From contig JADKKE010000019.1 in the NCBI GenBank assembly GCA_016720655.1, positions 5,906 to 69,905 of the forward strand: a stretch of 64,000 bases of DNA. Direction: 5' to 3'. The translations under genes and the position numbers were made by a program. Each line of letters begins with the position of its first letter. Positions within the stretch are counted from its first letter, which is position 1. The notes beneath the pieces are model-generated. The model did not search any database and was not told the DNA's origin. It saw only the letters and a program-made list of their open reading frames with translations. Positions 8,991-21,277 of the stretch are shown one piece after another. The DNA is from Bacteroidota bacterium (GTDB lineage: Bacteria; Bacteroidota; Bacteroidia; AKYH767-A; 2013-40CM-41-45).

Positions 8991-11900
8991 TTAATTCTTC
9001 AAAAGTGGTACTGTCACTACCGAAGTACCGTGTGAAAGTTTCACAAAGTATACCCCTGCAGCATAATCAGTAAGTGTGACACGTTCCTTAAAGCTATTCT
9101 GCATTCCTTTGATTTCCCTGGTCATCATCAGTCTTCCATCGACTGAATAAATCTCCAGCAAAGTAGCATGAGCATCCGCTATCATCCATTCAATTGAGAT
9201 ACTTCCTGAACTTGGATTTGGATAAACACTAACTCCTGAGAAATCTCCCTTCGTATAAATACCTGTGATCACATTCACAAAAACAGAGTCACTCACTGAG
9301 CATTGATTGGAATCAGTAACAATAACTGTATACATATTTTCCGAATTCACTGTGATCTGTTGAGTGGTTTCAGTAGTCGACCACAAATACCCATCAAATC
9401 CGCTACCTGCATCCAGTGTGGTTTGTTGCCCGGAGAGTATGTTAATAGTATCTGCACCAAGATTAATTTGAGGCGGAGCAAATACCGAAGCAATAACCGG
9501 AACCGGATTACTTGGACAGAATGTCCCTGCAACTACATAATACGTTGTTGAACTAGTCAATGAAGGAGTTACAAACGTGTTTCCTGTGCCAAGAATTACA
9601 CCACCGCTTGCCTGATCGTACCATGTAAGCGGATCCGTTGAACTGGCGAATAAACTTACACTTCCCGTTCCACAAGATTGTCCGGCGGTCACCACCGGAT
9701 CTGCGGAAATCGCGTTGACAATTGCCTGTGCTGGGGTGCGCAAACTTCTACATTGATTTGCTGCTTCAGCATAATAAGTTGTCGATGTTGTCAAAACCGG
9801 TGTCGTAAACGATGATCCGACCGACACCTGGTTTCCTCCTGAAATTGCATCGTACCAGTATACAGGGTCTGCTGCATTTGCAGTGAGTGTCAAAGTACCT
9901 TGCCCGCATCTTGAATCATCAGTTGTTACTGGTGGTGCGGGTACAGGATTAATCACAGCATTTACAGGAACACGAATACTGTTACATCCTAGTCCTGCAT
10001 CGGCGTAATAAACTGTTGTGGATGCAATCGAAGGAGTATTATATGTAAATCCTATTCCCAATAATGTTCCGCCGGAAAGTGCATCGTACCAGTTCACCTG
10101 AAGGGGTGCCGAAGCACTTAGGCTTACTGAACCCGCACCACAACGGGAACCATCTGTAACAACAGGAGCTGCAGGTACTGTGTCAATGAGTGCATCAACT
10201 GAGATTCGAATACTTCTGCAATTATCCCCTGCCTCTACATAATAAGTGGTGCTCACCAACAAAGAAGGCGTGGTGTAATTGATACCTGTTCCCAGCAATG
10301 TACCACCGGAAGGCTGATCATACCAGTAAATCTGTTGGGGCGAATTTGCCGTGAGTACAATCACTCCCGTTCCGCATCTGGAAACATCAAATGCAACAGG
10401 AGACCCTGGAATTGGTTCTATGATTGCCTGAATGGCTGTCCGAATACTTCTGCATCCATTTCCTGACTCAACATAATATGTAGTACTTGAGGTAAGAACA
10501 GGTGTCACCAAAGTATTTCCTGTCGCCAGCAATGTCCCGCCTGAATTTGCGTCAAACCAGAAAATGGAATCTGTAGACGTTGCCACGAGTGTAACACTTC
10601 CATCACCGCAACGTGAAACATCGTTTCAAGAGGAGCTGCCGGCGCTGTGTTTACAATAGCTTGAACAGGTACCCGAATACTATTGCAACCAGCACCTGCT
10701 TCTGCATAATAAGTAGTCGTACTGCTGATGGATGGTGTTATAAATGTCAATCCGGTATCCAATAAGACTCCACCATTTGCCACATCAAACCAATTTACTC
10801 TCGAAGTGGAAGATGCTGTCAATATCACTGCTCCGGTACCACATCGAACTCCGTCTGTGAGAACCGGTGCCGATGGAGCCGAAGTGATGATTGCCTGCAC
10901 AGCAACCCGTGAACTCCTGCACACATTTCCGGTTTCGAGATAATAAGTTGTTGTTGTGCTTAAAGAAGGTGTAGTATAGGTGGTTCCTGTTGTAAGTAAA
11001 TTGCCTCCACTCGGTGCATCATACCAGTAAATTGTCTCCGGGGAACTGGCTGTGAGTGTCACTGTACCATTTCCACATCGTGAAACACTTGAACTGGAAG
11101 GCGGACTTGGAATTGGGTTAATCACAGCATCCACTGAAATTCTGGTACTCCTACAAACATCTCCTGTTTCCAGGTAATACGTAGTGGTACTTGCAATCGA
11201 AGGCGTTGTGTAGCTTAATCCTGTTCCGAGCAATGTGCCTCCGCTGGCTGCACTATACCAATACACTTGTTCCGGTGAAGTTGCGGAGAGCGTGACGGTT
11301 CCGGTTCCACAACGACTTGCATTGCTGGTCAATGGTGGAGAAGGTACTGTGCCAATGATTGCTTGCACTGCAGTTCGCGTTGCACTCCGGCAAGTATTGC
11401 CTGCCTCTGCATAATATGTAGTAGTTACAGATAAAGAAGGTGTAGTGTATGAAGATGATGTAGCAAGTAAAGCACCTCCCGTAGCTGCACTATACCAGTA
11501 CACTTGTTCGGGTGAAGTAGCTGTGAGAGTGACCGTGCCGGAACCACAACGACTTACATCTGCACTCTGTGGAGCAGCAGGAATTGCATTAATAATTGCC
11601 TGGATAGCTGTGCGTGTTGCACTTCTGCAAGTATTCCCTGCTTCAGCATAATAAGTTGTCGTAGAACTTATAACGGGTGTGGTATACGAACTTGAAGTTG
11701 CCAAAAGTGTTCCACCGCTGGCAGCACTGTACCAATATATTTGCTCGGGTGAGGAAGCACTTAATGTGACAGTTCCTGCACCACAACGTGAAACGCCTGA
11801 ACCTGTAGGTGCAGCAGGCAATGGATCAATGATTGCCAGTACCGCTGTACGACTAAGACTCTGACAACCACTGCCGGCCTCAGCATAATACGTTGTCGTT

Positions 11901-14900
11901 GTACTGATAGAAGGAGTTGTATACGTTGTTCCAACAAACAAGGCAGTACCACCGCTTGACGAAGTAAACCAGGAAATTTGTTCCGGTGAACTTGCACTGA
12001 TGGATACTGTACCGGGACCACATCGGGATCCATTTGAAGCAAGCGGTGCTGCCGGGGCTGTAGTCACAAGTGCATCCACTGCAACCCTTGCACTTCTGCA
12101 AGTATTTCCGGTTTCAACATAATACGTTGTGCTTGAACTGATGGAAGGTGTTGTATAAGATGCTGCTGTTGCCAACAAAGTTCCACCGCTGGCTGCCGAG
12201 TACCAATAAATCGTTTCAGAAGAAGTTGCTGTCAACGTAACTGTCCCTGGTCCGCATCGGGAAACATCATTTGCAACAGGCGGTGATGGGATCGGGTTGA
12301 CGATAGCCTGAACTGCAGTGCGTGTTGCACTTCGGCATGTATTCCCTGCTTCGGCATAGTAAGTAGTTGTACTACTGATCGAAGGCGTTGTATACGAACT
12401 GTTCGTCACCAGCAAAGTTCCGCCTGAGGCAGCACTGTACCAATAGACTTGTTCCGGTGATGAAGCAGTAAGTGTTACTGTTCCGGGGCCACAACGTGAA
12501 ACATTTGATGCTGTTGGTGCTGCAGGCAAAGCTGAAACAATAGCCTGCACTGCAGTCCGTGTCAGACTTTGACATCCACTACCTGCTTCTGCATAATAAG
12601 TAGTCGTGGAACTGATAAACGGCGTGGTGAATGTAGCACCAACAAACAAAACAGAACCACCTGATGATGCCGTGAACCAGGAAATCTGTTCTGGCGATGA
12701 TGCTGTTAAGGAAACTGTACCAGGGCCGCATCGTGAAACATTCGAAGCACCTGGAGCAGCCGGAGGCGTAGTTACAACCGCATCGACAGCAATCCTGTTA
12801 CTTCGACAAGTATTTCCAGTTTCAACATAATAAGTTGTTGTCGAGCTGATCGATGGTGTTGTATATGAACTTGCTGTTGCAAGCAATGTGCCTCCACTTG
12901 CAGCGGAATACCAGTAAATCGTTTCGGTAGATGTTGCTGTTAAAGTAACAGTTCCCGTTCCGCAGCGCGATACATCGGATGCAGAGGGAGGATTTGGCAA
13001 TGGAGTTATTATTGCCTGCGCGGCAGTACGCGTTGCACTGCGGCAAGTGTTGCCGGCTTCTGCATAGTACGTAGTTGTACTGCTGATCGAAGGTGTTGTA
13101 TATGAACTGTTCGTCACCAGCAAAGTTCCGCCGGAGGCTGCACTGTACCAATAGACTTGTTCCGGTGATGAAGCAGTAAGTGTTACAGTTCCCGGACCAC
13201 AACGTGAAACGTTCGATGCTGTCGGCGCAGAAGGCAAAGCAGTAATTATTGCTTGTACCGCTGTTCGTGTTAAACTCTGACAACCGCTTCCTGCTTCAGC
13301 ATAATAGGTTGTGGTCGTACTGATGACCGGAGTTGTGTACGCGCTTCCAGTAAAGATGGATGATCCACCACTTGGTCCGGTAAACCATGTGATTTGTTCA
13401 GGTGATGAAGCGTTCAAAGTAACTGTACCCGGACCACAACGAGATACATTGGAGGCCGAAGGTGCTGCAGGTGGAGTAGCGATGATTGCATCCACTGCAA
13501 TTCGCGCGCTTCTGCACGTGTTCCCGGTTTCAACATAATAGGTCGTCGTTGAACTGATCGATGGTGTTGTATACGAAGATGCTGTTGCCAATAAAGTTCC
13601 TCCACTGGCTGCCGAATACCAATAAATAGTTTCGCTGGAAGTTGCAGTCAGGGTTACTGTACCTGTACCGCAACGGGAAACATCCGAAGAAACAGGTGGT
13701 GCAGGTGCAGGACTAATGATTGCTTGCACCGCAGTACGAGTCGCACTCCGACATGTATTTCCTGCTTCCGCATAATACGTTGTAGTAGTACTGATGGAAG
13801 GTGTTGTATACGAACTATTCGTTGCAAGTAGTGTTCCACCACTTGCCGCACTGTACCAATACACTTGCTCTAACGAACTTGCCGTGAGTGTGACAGTACC
13901 GGTTCCGCAACGTGAAACATTGGAAGCACTTGGAGCTGCCGGGATCGGACTGATGATTGCCTGAACTGCAGTTCTGTTTGCGCTGCTGCATCCGTTATTT
14001 GCTTCTGCATAATAAATTGTGGTAGAGCTGATGGATGGAGTTGTGTATGTCGCTCCGGTTCCAAGGAATGTTCCTCCACTCGATGCACTATACCAGTTAA
14101 TTGTTGCAGATGAAGTTGCATTCAAAGTAACTGTTCCGGTTCCACATCTGGAAACATCAGATGCAGTGGGTGCTGCCGGAGCGCTATTCACTATTGCCTG
14201 AACTGAAATTCGTGAACTGCGGCAATTATTTCCGGTCTCAACATAATAGGTAGTTGTTGTACTGATCGAAGGTGTTGTATAGGAAGCTCCTGTAAACAAA
14301 AGTGTACCTCCACTTGGAGCACTATACCAATAAATCGTTTCGAGCGAAGTTGCTGTTAATGTAACAGTCCCGGTGCCACATCTGGAAACGTTGGAAGCAG
14401 AGGGTGCTGATGGAACGGCATTGATGATCGCCTGAACAGCAGTTCGTGTGGGACTCTTACACGTTGTACCTGCTTCAGCATAATACGTAGTAGTTGTTGA
14501 AATGGATGGCGTTGTATACTGATCGCCTGTGAATAATAAATTTCCTGCCGTCGGAGCGTCGTACCATGTAATTAACTCAGGTGACACTGCAGAAAGTGTC
14601 ACTGTCCCGGTACCGCATCTTGAAACGTTAGAAGCGGTCGGCGCTGCTGGAATAGTATTGATGTTTGCCTGGACTGCTGTTCTTACACTACGACACGTGT
14701 AGCCCGCTTCCGCATAATATGTTGTGCTGCTGGATAAAAACGGTGTATCAAAAATGGATCCTGTATACAAGAGATTTCCATTGGATGCTGCATCATACCA
14801 GTAGACTTGCTCCGTTGATGTTGCAGAAAGGGTGATGATTCCCGGTCCGCAACTGAACCCGTTGGAAGCAGTCGGCGCGGAAACTATCGGATTGACAATC

Positions 14901-17900
14901 GCAATAGCTCTGATTCTCGCACTTGGACAACCTGAATTTGCTTCCGCATAAAACGTATCTGTTGCAGTTAAGGATGGTGTTGTGAAAGAGAGACCGGTAC
15001 CAAGCGAAGATCCTCCGGAGGCCACATTAAACCAGGAAACGGGTGCGGAAGAGATCGCGGTTAACACCACAGTTCCATTTCCACATCTCGAATTGTCAGA
15101 AACTTCAGGGTCTGCAGTTGAGGTGATGTAAACATGCGCTTCAATACGCGAACTCGGACAAACTGTCCCGGCTTCAACATAGAATACAGTATCGTTTGAA
15201 ATAAAATTCGTAACAAAAGTCCCTCCGGTTTCAAGCAATCCTCCAGCCAATGGTGCATTGTACCAACGCATAGAGGCTGTGTCTGTTGCTGTAAGTGTAG
15301 CTATACCGGGTCCGCAGCGTGTTACATCACTGGTAACAGGTGCCGCTGTTTGTTGTAATATCTGAGCAATTGTTGCCACCGCATTTGAAGGACAATTCCT
15401 GCTGGTCTTTGCATAATAAGTAGTAGTCGCTGACAAAAGTGGTGTCACCAGACTATCTCCAAACCCGAGCAAATTTCCGTTCGGTGCATCGTACCAGAAA
15501 ACTGTATCTGTAGATGTAGCATTTAATGTCAGGCTTCCGGCACCGCAACGCCAGTTGGATGTTGTGACCGGATCCGGACTCTGAGAAACAACTGTGACGA
15601 TAGTAGGATCTGAAACCACGGAACAACCGAGTGAACTAACAACTACCGTATATGTTCCACCTTGAACCGCGGTATAAACTGCTGAAGTTGCTCCTACAAT
15701 TGATGTATTGTTTCGTTTCCACTGATAGGTATAATTCGGATCATTGGTTGCTGAAAGCTGAACATTCCCGCCATTGCAAAAAGTTGTGTTGCCGGTTACA
15801 TCAATTGGTGCTGAAAGTAAAGAACTGTATGCCCGACCGGGTGAACCACCAACACAACCCGCAAACCAGTTGTTCCCATCGTTCAGATTACCATTTACAT
15901 TCAATAATTCACAGGTATACCCTCCTCCGTCGGGAGTCAGAGGCCATGGTGCCAGATCCGAATAGAAAAAGGACAGATATAAATTTCCCAGGTGATCAAA
16001 CAATCTCACTTCATCGCCTCCATTGCTGAAATTAAAACCAAGCAATCCGAGTTTATTGCTGACAGAAGGAAACTGCGTAGTAAACTTAATGGAATCTTCC
16101 ATTACCACTAAATATCCACCGGCACTGATCACAGTTCCGGTTGGAAAAACAAACATGTGATTGTCGGCACCGTCGCTTAACTTCCAGCCTGAAATGTCTA
16201 CCGATTGCGAACCGAAATTTTTCAATTCCATCCAATCTCCTGCATTCAATGCTGAATCCGCATTGTAGTTAAACTCACTAATGGTAATCTTAGGAACTGC
16301 TGCGGATCCTGTGAAATAAGCTGTGATCACATCATTCGCGGTAAAATTATAAGTCACCGATTGATTTGGATTGTTACTGCTGATAGTGACATTGGAGCGC
16401 CAGTGATCAAACGTATAGCCTGGATTTGGAATGGCAGTAATGGTTACCGGATTCCCGTTGAAATAAACTCCAGACCAGGGATAAGTGGTAGGAGTAATGG
16501 TACTGATTTCTATTCTCCCGGATCCTGCAGGACTCGTCTGAAGGGTAAGGGTTACTTTTCCTGCAAGACTGAAATCGGTTTTAATATTATCACGCATAAT
16601 TGTAGGGCGTGCATTCACAAAACTCATCACCCCGTTAATGTTCGTCTGCCAGGTACTCATGTTATTTCCCCATTTTGCAAAATGCGCAGGCATATCATAG
16701 GCCATGGAATCCTGGAATTGGTGCAGTACAGCATTCACATTCGAAGGAAGATAATTTGTGTTGATCAAATCCGCATAGCGGTTGATGAAATATTTTTTGA
16801 AAGTCGGATTCTTCAACATTGCGTCAAACATTTCTGAAGAATGACTGAAGGATGCGGGGTTGCGAGCAATTGCCAGTCGGTCGTCATTCACACTTCCCTG
16901 AAGTCCAAATCCGAAATCCGTGTCGTACAACATGTAGCGCCATTTTGAACCTGATGCATTGGGTCTCCACAACTTGATGTTATTGGTCCAATCTCCGATC
17001 CAGTCTCCATTGTTGTAATATGTTTGAGCAATAAAGTAATCCGCGTAATTTCTCAGATCCAAAACACTATTCATGTAATCATAAAACTGTTGTGTTATTG
17101 GTGTCTGGGTGGTTGCATAATTGTACATTGTCCAGAATGTTGCATCTGAACCTTCTTTGAGAGTGATACTACTTCCGTCTTCCTTCAGATAATCAACCTG
17201 ACTTTTACTCAAACCATAATTGTAATCCATCCAGTTCTCATCATGATTTTCATGAATGGTAAAGACTCCCCAGAATTCTCCGTTCAGGAACATCACGGTT
17301 GGTTCAGCACCAAGATAGCCTGACCAGGTATTTTTCATTACCCTTTCCATCAGGGCATCACGGAAATGAACTTTATTCCAATCAGTCCCTGAGTTTCTTA
17401 GTATGATATCATCCATCTTATCGATGTACGGCTTGTCTGTAAAAAACGGATAGTTTACAGAACCTGTCCCATATTTATCTCCAAGCTTAATTTCAATACT
17501 CTTCTGTGGTTTTGCGCGGGAATAATTACCGTAAACACTGATGTCCGCATCAAAACGAACAATCCGGATTTTGTCCTTGTCATAATATTCAATGGTTGCC
17601 GGTTTCTCCCAGTCTTGCCAGAAATTAGCACCAAAGTAAGGCGACGTTGTTTCTGCATTCGGACCCATTACATAAATTCCGGTGTTGTAATCCCAGAGAT
17701 TCAGTGAATCTGTGGTGATCGAAAAAACAGGAAGATGTATCGATTCATTGATGAAGTACGAATTCGTGACAACAGGACTAGGAAGAAATCCAGATGCAAA
17801 AACCTTGGCACGAATTGTCTTTGTAGAAGAAATTGAAATTGCACTGGAGTAAACAGGATCCGAAGCTATTGGATCATCACCATTACTTGTGTACCTGATT

Positions 17901-19084
17901 ACACCTCCGGGAGTGGATGTGGACAAAGTGAGAGTGCGTGTGGATGAATAAAATCCTCCGGTCACCGAAAAAATCGGAATTGCGGCATACGCAGTATAAC
18001 ATGTAGATGAATTGTTTGAAGAATTGGGTGTTGGAGTACCGAACAAACACCAACTGCCGGAACCATCCGGTTTACGTCCATAGGAATTGTCGGAACCCAT
18101 CGCAGGATATAACTTCCAATCTATCCGAGTTCCTCCCGGATTGTACAGGTGAACAGTTTCTCCCGTACGGCTGAGCTTGAATTTAGCATTGTAAAAATCT
18201 GTGCTCGGTGGATGAAACCAGGAAGGGATTGCTGAAAAAGTTGACCCGGAACTTTTCATTCCAAAGAAGAAATAAGGAATGGAAGATAAATCGGTGGAAG
18301 AAGCGGTTACGTTGTGCGTCTCCACAGCAAGAACATTCGTACCATTGCTCAGCACCGTTTTTAAAAATGTCGGATCAATAAAAAATGAATCCAAAGGCAG
18401 GCCTTGGTAATTATTGGCCTCGTGTGAACTCATGGCAAGATCATTCCAATTTGGACGTGTACCGGAAACACCAAGATTCGCACGTGTAATTTCTACTCCA
18501 TTCAGGTATGCTACAAATCCATCATCGTAATCCATCATCAACACGGCTTTCAGAATCTGCGAAGTATCCGGAATGTTAAACGACTTTCGCATCATAACTG
18601 AAGTACCTACAGCTACTGATGTTCCGTCATCACTATCTCCAAAACCAATACCACCATTGCCGGTAGACCAGGGCGCTTCATTGAAAGAGAGATTTCTCCA
18701 GTTCGTATCAAGTCCGGCAGATCCGGATGCATATTTCCAACTGCCAATTCCATTCACTCCCATTTCCCAATGGTTCACAATCACAGAGCTGTTTGAATCC
18801 GATGCGAAGACGAGAATACGTCCGCCTGCAGCAATCGTTTGGGAAGGAAATGTAAAACGAAAGGGTTTCAGACTATCATCTGTAAGACCATAGCCGGAAA
18901 GATTTACAGAAGATCCTCCGGAATTGTAGAGTTCAATCCAGTCATCGTGCTGTCCGTTCGAATTAAGAATTCCGGTGATATTTGATGGGGAAATTTCATT
19001 AATTACAATCTGTGCTTCTGAAAATGGGATTGCCAAGAAACAAATAAATAGCAAAGCCGATACTTTTCGTAAAAGTGAGGTCAT
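8991..19084 (-). CDS. Giant T9SS-secreted protein: lamin-tail, CotH, InlB-like and 26 Ig-like repeats (one frameshift)
   Basis: Repaired length about 3,364 aa. Order: signal peptide (1-25, ending SEAQ); lamin-tail domain (about 26-95); a jelly-roll-like segment (about 105-290); a chitobiase C-terminal-like domain (about 366-445); a CotH kinase-like domain (about 455-830) with HFRDALMERV, a GEFWGVF.IHENHDENW block and KWRYMLYDTDFGFG; an InlB-B-like repeat (about 841-930); a second lamin-tail domain (about 928-1065); one SprB-type Ig domain; 26 Ig-like repeats of about 78 aa; an SprB-type domain; and a T9SS type A tail (VYPNPSSGSISIEW ... GVYFVKL). The frame breaks in repeat 22 at 10624-10626; adding one base to that run gives NDVSRCGDGSVTL and restores the repeat. 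The role is probably cell-surface adhesion. CotH domains are protein kinases in spore coats; activity here is not shown. Confidence 0.93.
9480..15600 (-). repeat. 26 tandem Ig-like repeat units of about 234 nt with a 708-nt higher-order period
   Basis: Each unit encodes the pattern sRCGxGtVtLtA...YWYsaaSGGtLL...YTTPsIS.TTTYYaEaGn.CrS..R.AVqAII. Units 8-10, 11-13 and 14-16 form three copies of a three-unit block: one unit with EQVYWYSAASGG, one with ETIYWYSAASGG plus VETGNTCRS, and one with EQIxWF plus GSGCQSL. A nearly identical stretch at 12433 and 13141 gives the exact spacing of 708 nt. Outer units are more divergent, which points to recent amplification in the middle. Confidence 0.92.
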
Positions 19085-19416
19085 GTTTAGGGGTAAATAA
19101 ATTAAATAAGACGATTAAATATAGTCTAATCGCAGGGCGAAAATACAAAATCAACAGAATTCCTCCAGAATTTAATGGCCAACACCCTAAAATCCTTGGT
19201 GAATGTACGCTCAGAGTATTTCTCTGAAAACGGCTCTGGTGGCTATTTTTAACGTATTTTGAATACTTTTTACTTTTATCCGAAAGAAAAATTCTAAAAA
19301 ATTGGAGTTACCAACTGATGTTAATAAATGGCGAATAAAAACAATTGTTATCAACACTTTTCGCTGTGTGTTAATAACATCCAAAACCCGTAATTTTAAT
19401 TTGTTAAATAATGATC
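19085..19416. other. Intergenic region upstream of the giant gene
   Basis: No gene seen. On the minus strand a possible promoter for the giant gene reads TTTG, 22 nt, TATATTTA (one mismatch to TAnnTTTG), with a start site near 19120. A short palindrome CGATTA / TAATCG (19112-19117 and 19127-19132) overlaps the predicted -7 element and could be an operator. The rest is AT-rich and featureless. Confidence 0.4.
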
Positions 19417-21042
19417 TTACCGTTTGATCATTTTCAGCACTTCAGTGGCTCCATTTTCAAAATTAATGCGAATCAAATAGACCCCGGAAACCAAACTTGC
19501 CACCGAAAAAGTTGCACTGCCGGAATCAGCATTTTCATCCACACCAAGCACTTGAATTTCTCTTCCCTGCAAATCTGAGATCTCACATTTCTTCACTCGC
19601 TCCTGAGCCGGAAATTGAATGCTAACTCTTTCCTCAGAGGGGTTCGGGAAAAGAAAACTGCGACTTGAAGTTCTCAACTGTTGGTTTGAGGTATACAAAC
19701 ATGCATCTTCATTATCAGTATTCACAAACAACTGAATCAGGTTTATATTTCCCGGGGAAATTCCGGAGGATTGCACAAATGAAACAGGTCGTGCAACAAG
19801 AGGTGCATCGCCCAGGATGGGATGAGAAGTAAATTCATGACAACCGGTGAAACCAAGTGAATCCGTTTTTATTAAAATCATTTGCGCACTATCCTGAAAA
19901 GCATAATTCGTAGTGAAACCGGAAACCAGATATCCACCGTCTGCAGTAGGATTGTTTCGATACGCTTCGTCTTGCAAACCATCACCATATGTTCGGGTCC
20001 AGATTGTATCTCCCAATGAATTAATCTTCATGAGAAAAATATTTGTGCTGTCGTCACCACGGTTTTCATGTCCATATCCAAGACTGTTTGTATAACCGGA
20101 TAAAGTATACGTCGAATCCGCATTCTGGATTATACCATAGCTTGCGTCAATCTCAGCTCCTCCATACGTTTTCCCCCAGCGTACTGCTCCCAGACTATCT
20201 GTTCTCATTGCCAGGATATCGTATTTACCGGCTCCAAAACTGGTAATTGAGCCACCCGTTACAATATCACCCGAAGAGGCAATTTGAATGGATTGCAACT
20301 CTTCCCACAAGGAATCTCCATAAAGATTCGACCACACTAAATCTCCGGAGGCATCTGTCTTCAGTATGAATCCATCTGCATACGGCAGTCCGCCAATAAT
20401 CAAAGTTTGTTTTCCACAAATAACAAAACCTCCTTGTGCATCTTCAGCAATGGACAGACCCACTTCTGATTCAGCAGTACCGTAAGCACGTGTAAATAAA
20501 GTATCCCCATTTTCATCAGTACGGATAAAAAGAATATCCTCAGAACCTGCACCGATACTTTGTGTTGCACCTATCAAAGCATATCCGTGATCTCTCGTTT
20601 CAATCATAAAGGGTATTCCTTCATTATTACCGGAGCCATAAGTTTTCCCCCAAAGCAAATGTCCCACAGAATCGGTTTTGAAAAGCAGTGCATCACTTGT
20701 AGTATTCCCGGGAAAGAACGTACGCCCTACTCCAAGAATACTGTTATCATAAGCTTGTATTGCATACTCCGCATTGTCATAGGAACTTGTCCCGTAAACA
20801 GCAGACCAAACAAGATTACCCAGGGAATCGGTTTTCACAAAAAAACAATCTGCACTTCCTGCGCCATACGAAAGCGTGGCTCCATCGTACAAATACCCTC
20901 CGTCACTCGTCTGAAAAAGCGCTTGCCCTCTTTCCTGACTGACGCCTCCAATCAGTCGCTGAAAGGAATATTGTGCGTTTGAAGCATGGTAGCAGAAAAT
21001 CAATGAATAGAAAATGATTAAATGGGAGTATCGGTTTGGCAT
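19417..21042 (-). CDS. T9SS-secreted protein with KTDS/GGY beta-propeller-like repeats
   Basis: 541 aa, intact. A signal peptide ends SNAQ at about residue 24. Residues 25-430 hold about eight copies of a repeat with the pattern DGGY...G.T.S.GaGs.D.f.iKTDSlG...W..tYG, of the kind seen in Bacteroidota proteins predicted to form propellers. The tail (about 460-541) is a T9SS type A sorting domain: FLFPNPSEERVSIQF, then GVYLIRINFENGATEVLKMI. Probably a surface or released protein of unknown ligand. It is transcribed towards the giant gene but separated from it by 332 nt. Confidence 0.85.
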   Translation of the reverse strand: MPNRYSHLIIFYSLIFCYHASNAQYSFQRLIGGVSQERGQALFQTSDGGYLYDGATLSYGAGSADCFFVKTDSLGNLVWSAVYGTSSYDNAEYAIQAYDNSILGVGRTFFPGNTTSDALLFKTDSVGHLLWGKTYGSGNNEGIPFMIETRDHGYALIGATQSIGAGSEDILFIRTDENGDTLFTRAYGTAESEVGLSIAEDAQGGFVICGKQTLIIGGLPYADGFILKTDASGDLVWSNLYGDSLWEELQSIQIASSGDIVTGGSITSFGAGKYDILAMRTDSLGAVRWGKTYGGAEIDASYGIIQNADSTYTLSGYTNSLGYGHENRGDDSTNIFLMKINSLGDTIWTRTYGDGLQDEAYRNNPTADGGYLVSGFTTNYAFQDSAQMILIKTDSLGFTGCHEFTSHPILGDAPLVARPVSFVQSSGISPGNINLIQLFVNTDNEDACLYTSNQQLRTSSRSFLFPNPSEERVSIQFPAQERVKKCEISDLQGREIQVLGVDENADSGSATFSVASLVSGVYLIRINFENGATEVLKMIKR

Positions 21043-21063
21043 AGGGCAAAAGTAGTAAAAACT

Positions 21064-21107
21064 GGTAGGTATTAGGTATTAGGTACCAGGTACCAGGTAC
21101 CAGGTAA
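21064..21107. repeat. Short tandem repeat (AGGTATT / AGGTACC)
   Basis: Two copies of AGGTATT-type words are followed by about three of AGGTACC, ending in AGGTAAGG. It lies between the divergent genes at 21042 and 21278. The palindromic core GGTACC means the array could also fold. Confidence 0.75.
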
Positions 21108-21151
21108 GGGATAATTATATCTGAGGATGTTGCTAATAAGTACCGCCAATC

Positions 21152-21220
21152 AACAATCTAAAATTTACAATCAACATTTCACACAATCTACAATCAAAAA
21201 TCTACAATCAAAAATTCAAA
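21152..21220. repeat. Degenerate AATCTACAATC repeats upstream of prfC
   Basis: Several imperfect copies of AATCTA/ACAATCAA are visible. The same word family fills the nuoH-nuoI spacer at 4940-5002. It may be a dispersed AT-rich intergenic repeat of this genome. Confidence 0.6.
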
Positions 21221-21228
21221 ATTCCTCT

Positions 21229-21236
21229 TACTTTTG
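21229..21236 (+). promoter_or_regulatory. Candidate -7 element for prfC
   Basis: TACTTTTG fits TAnnTTTG and lies 42 nt before the prfC ATG. No good TTTG is found at the -33 distance, where the AATCTACAATC repeat lies, so this is only a candidate. Confidence 0.35.
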
Positions 21237-21277
21237 CAGAAAATTGAAAGTTCGGTAAAGATGCCGGAAATTGAATC

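Noticed and set aside
9480..15600. CRISPR or non-coding satellite array
   Set aside because: Units of 234 nt are in frame and encode Ig-like domains with conserved Cys and Trp; there are no short direct repeats with unique spacers.
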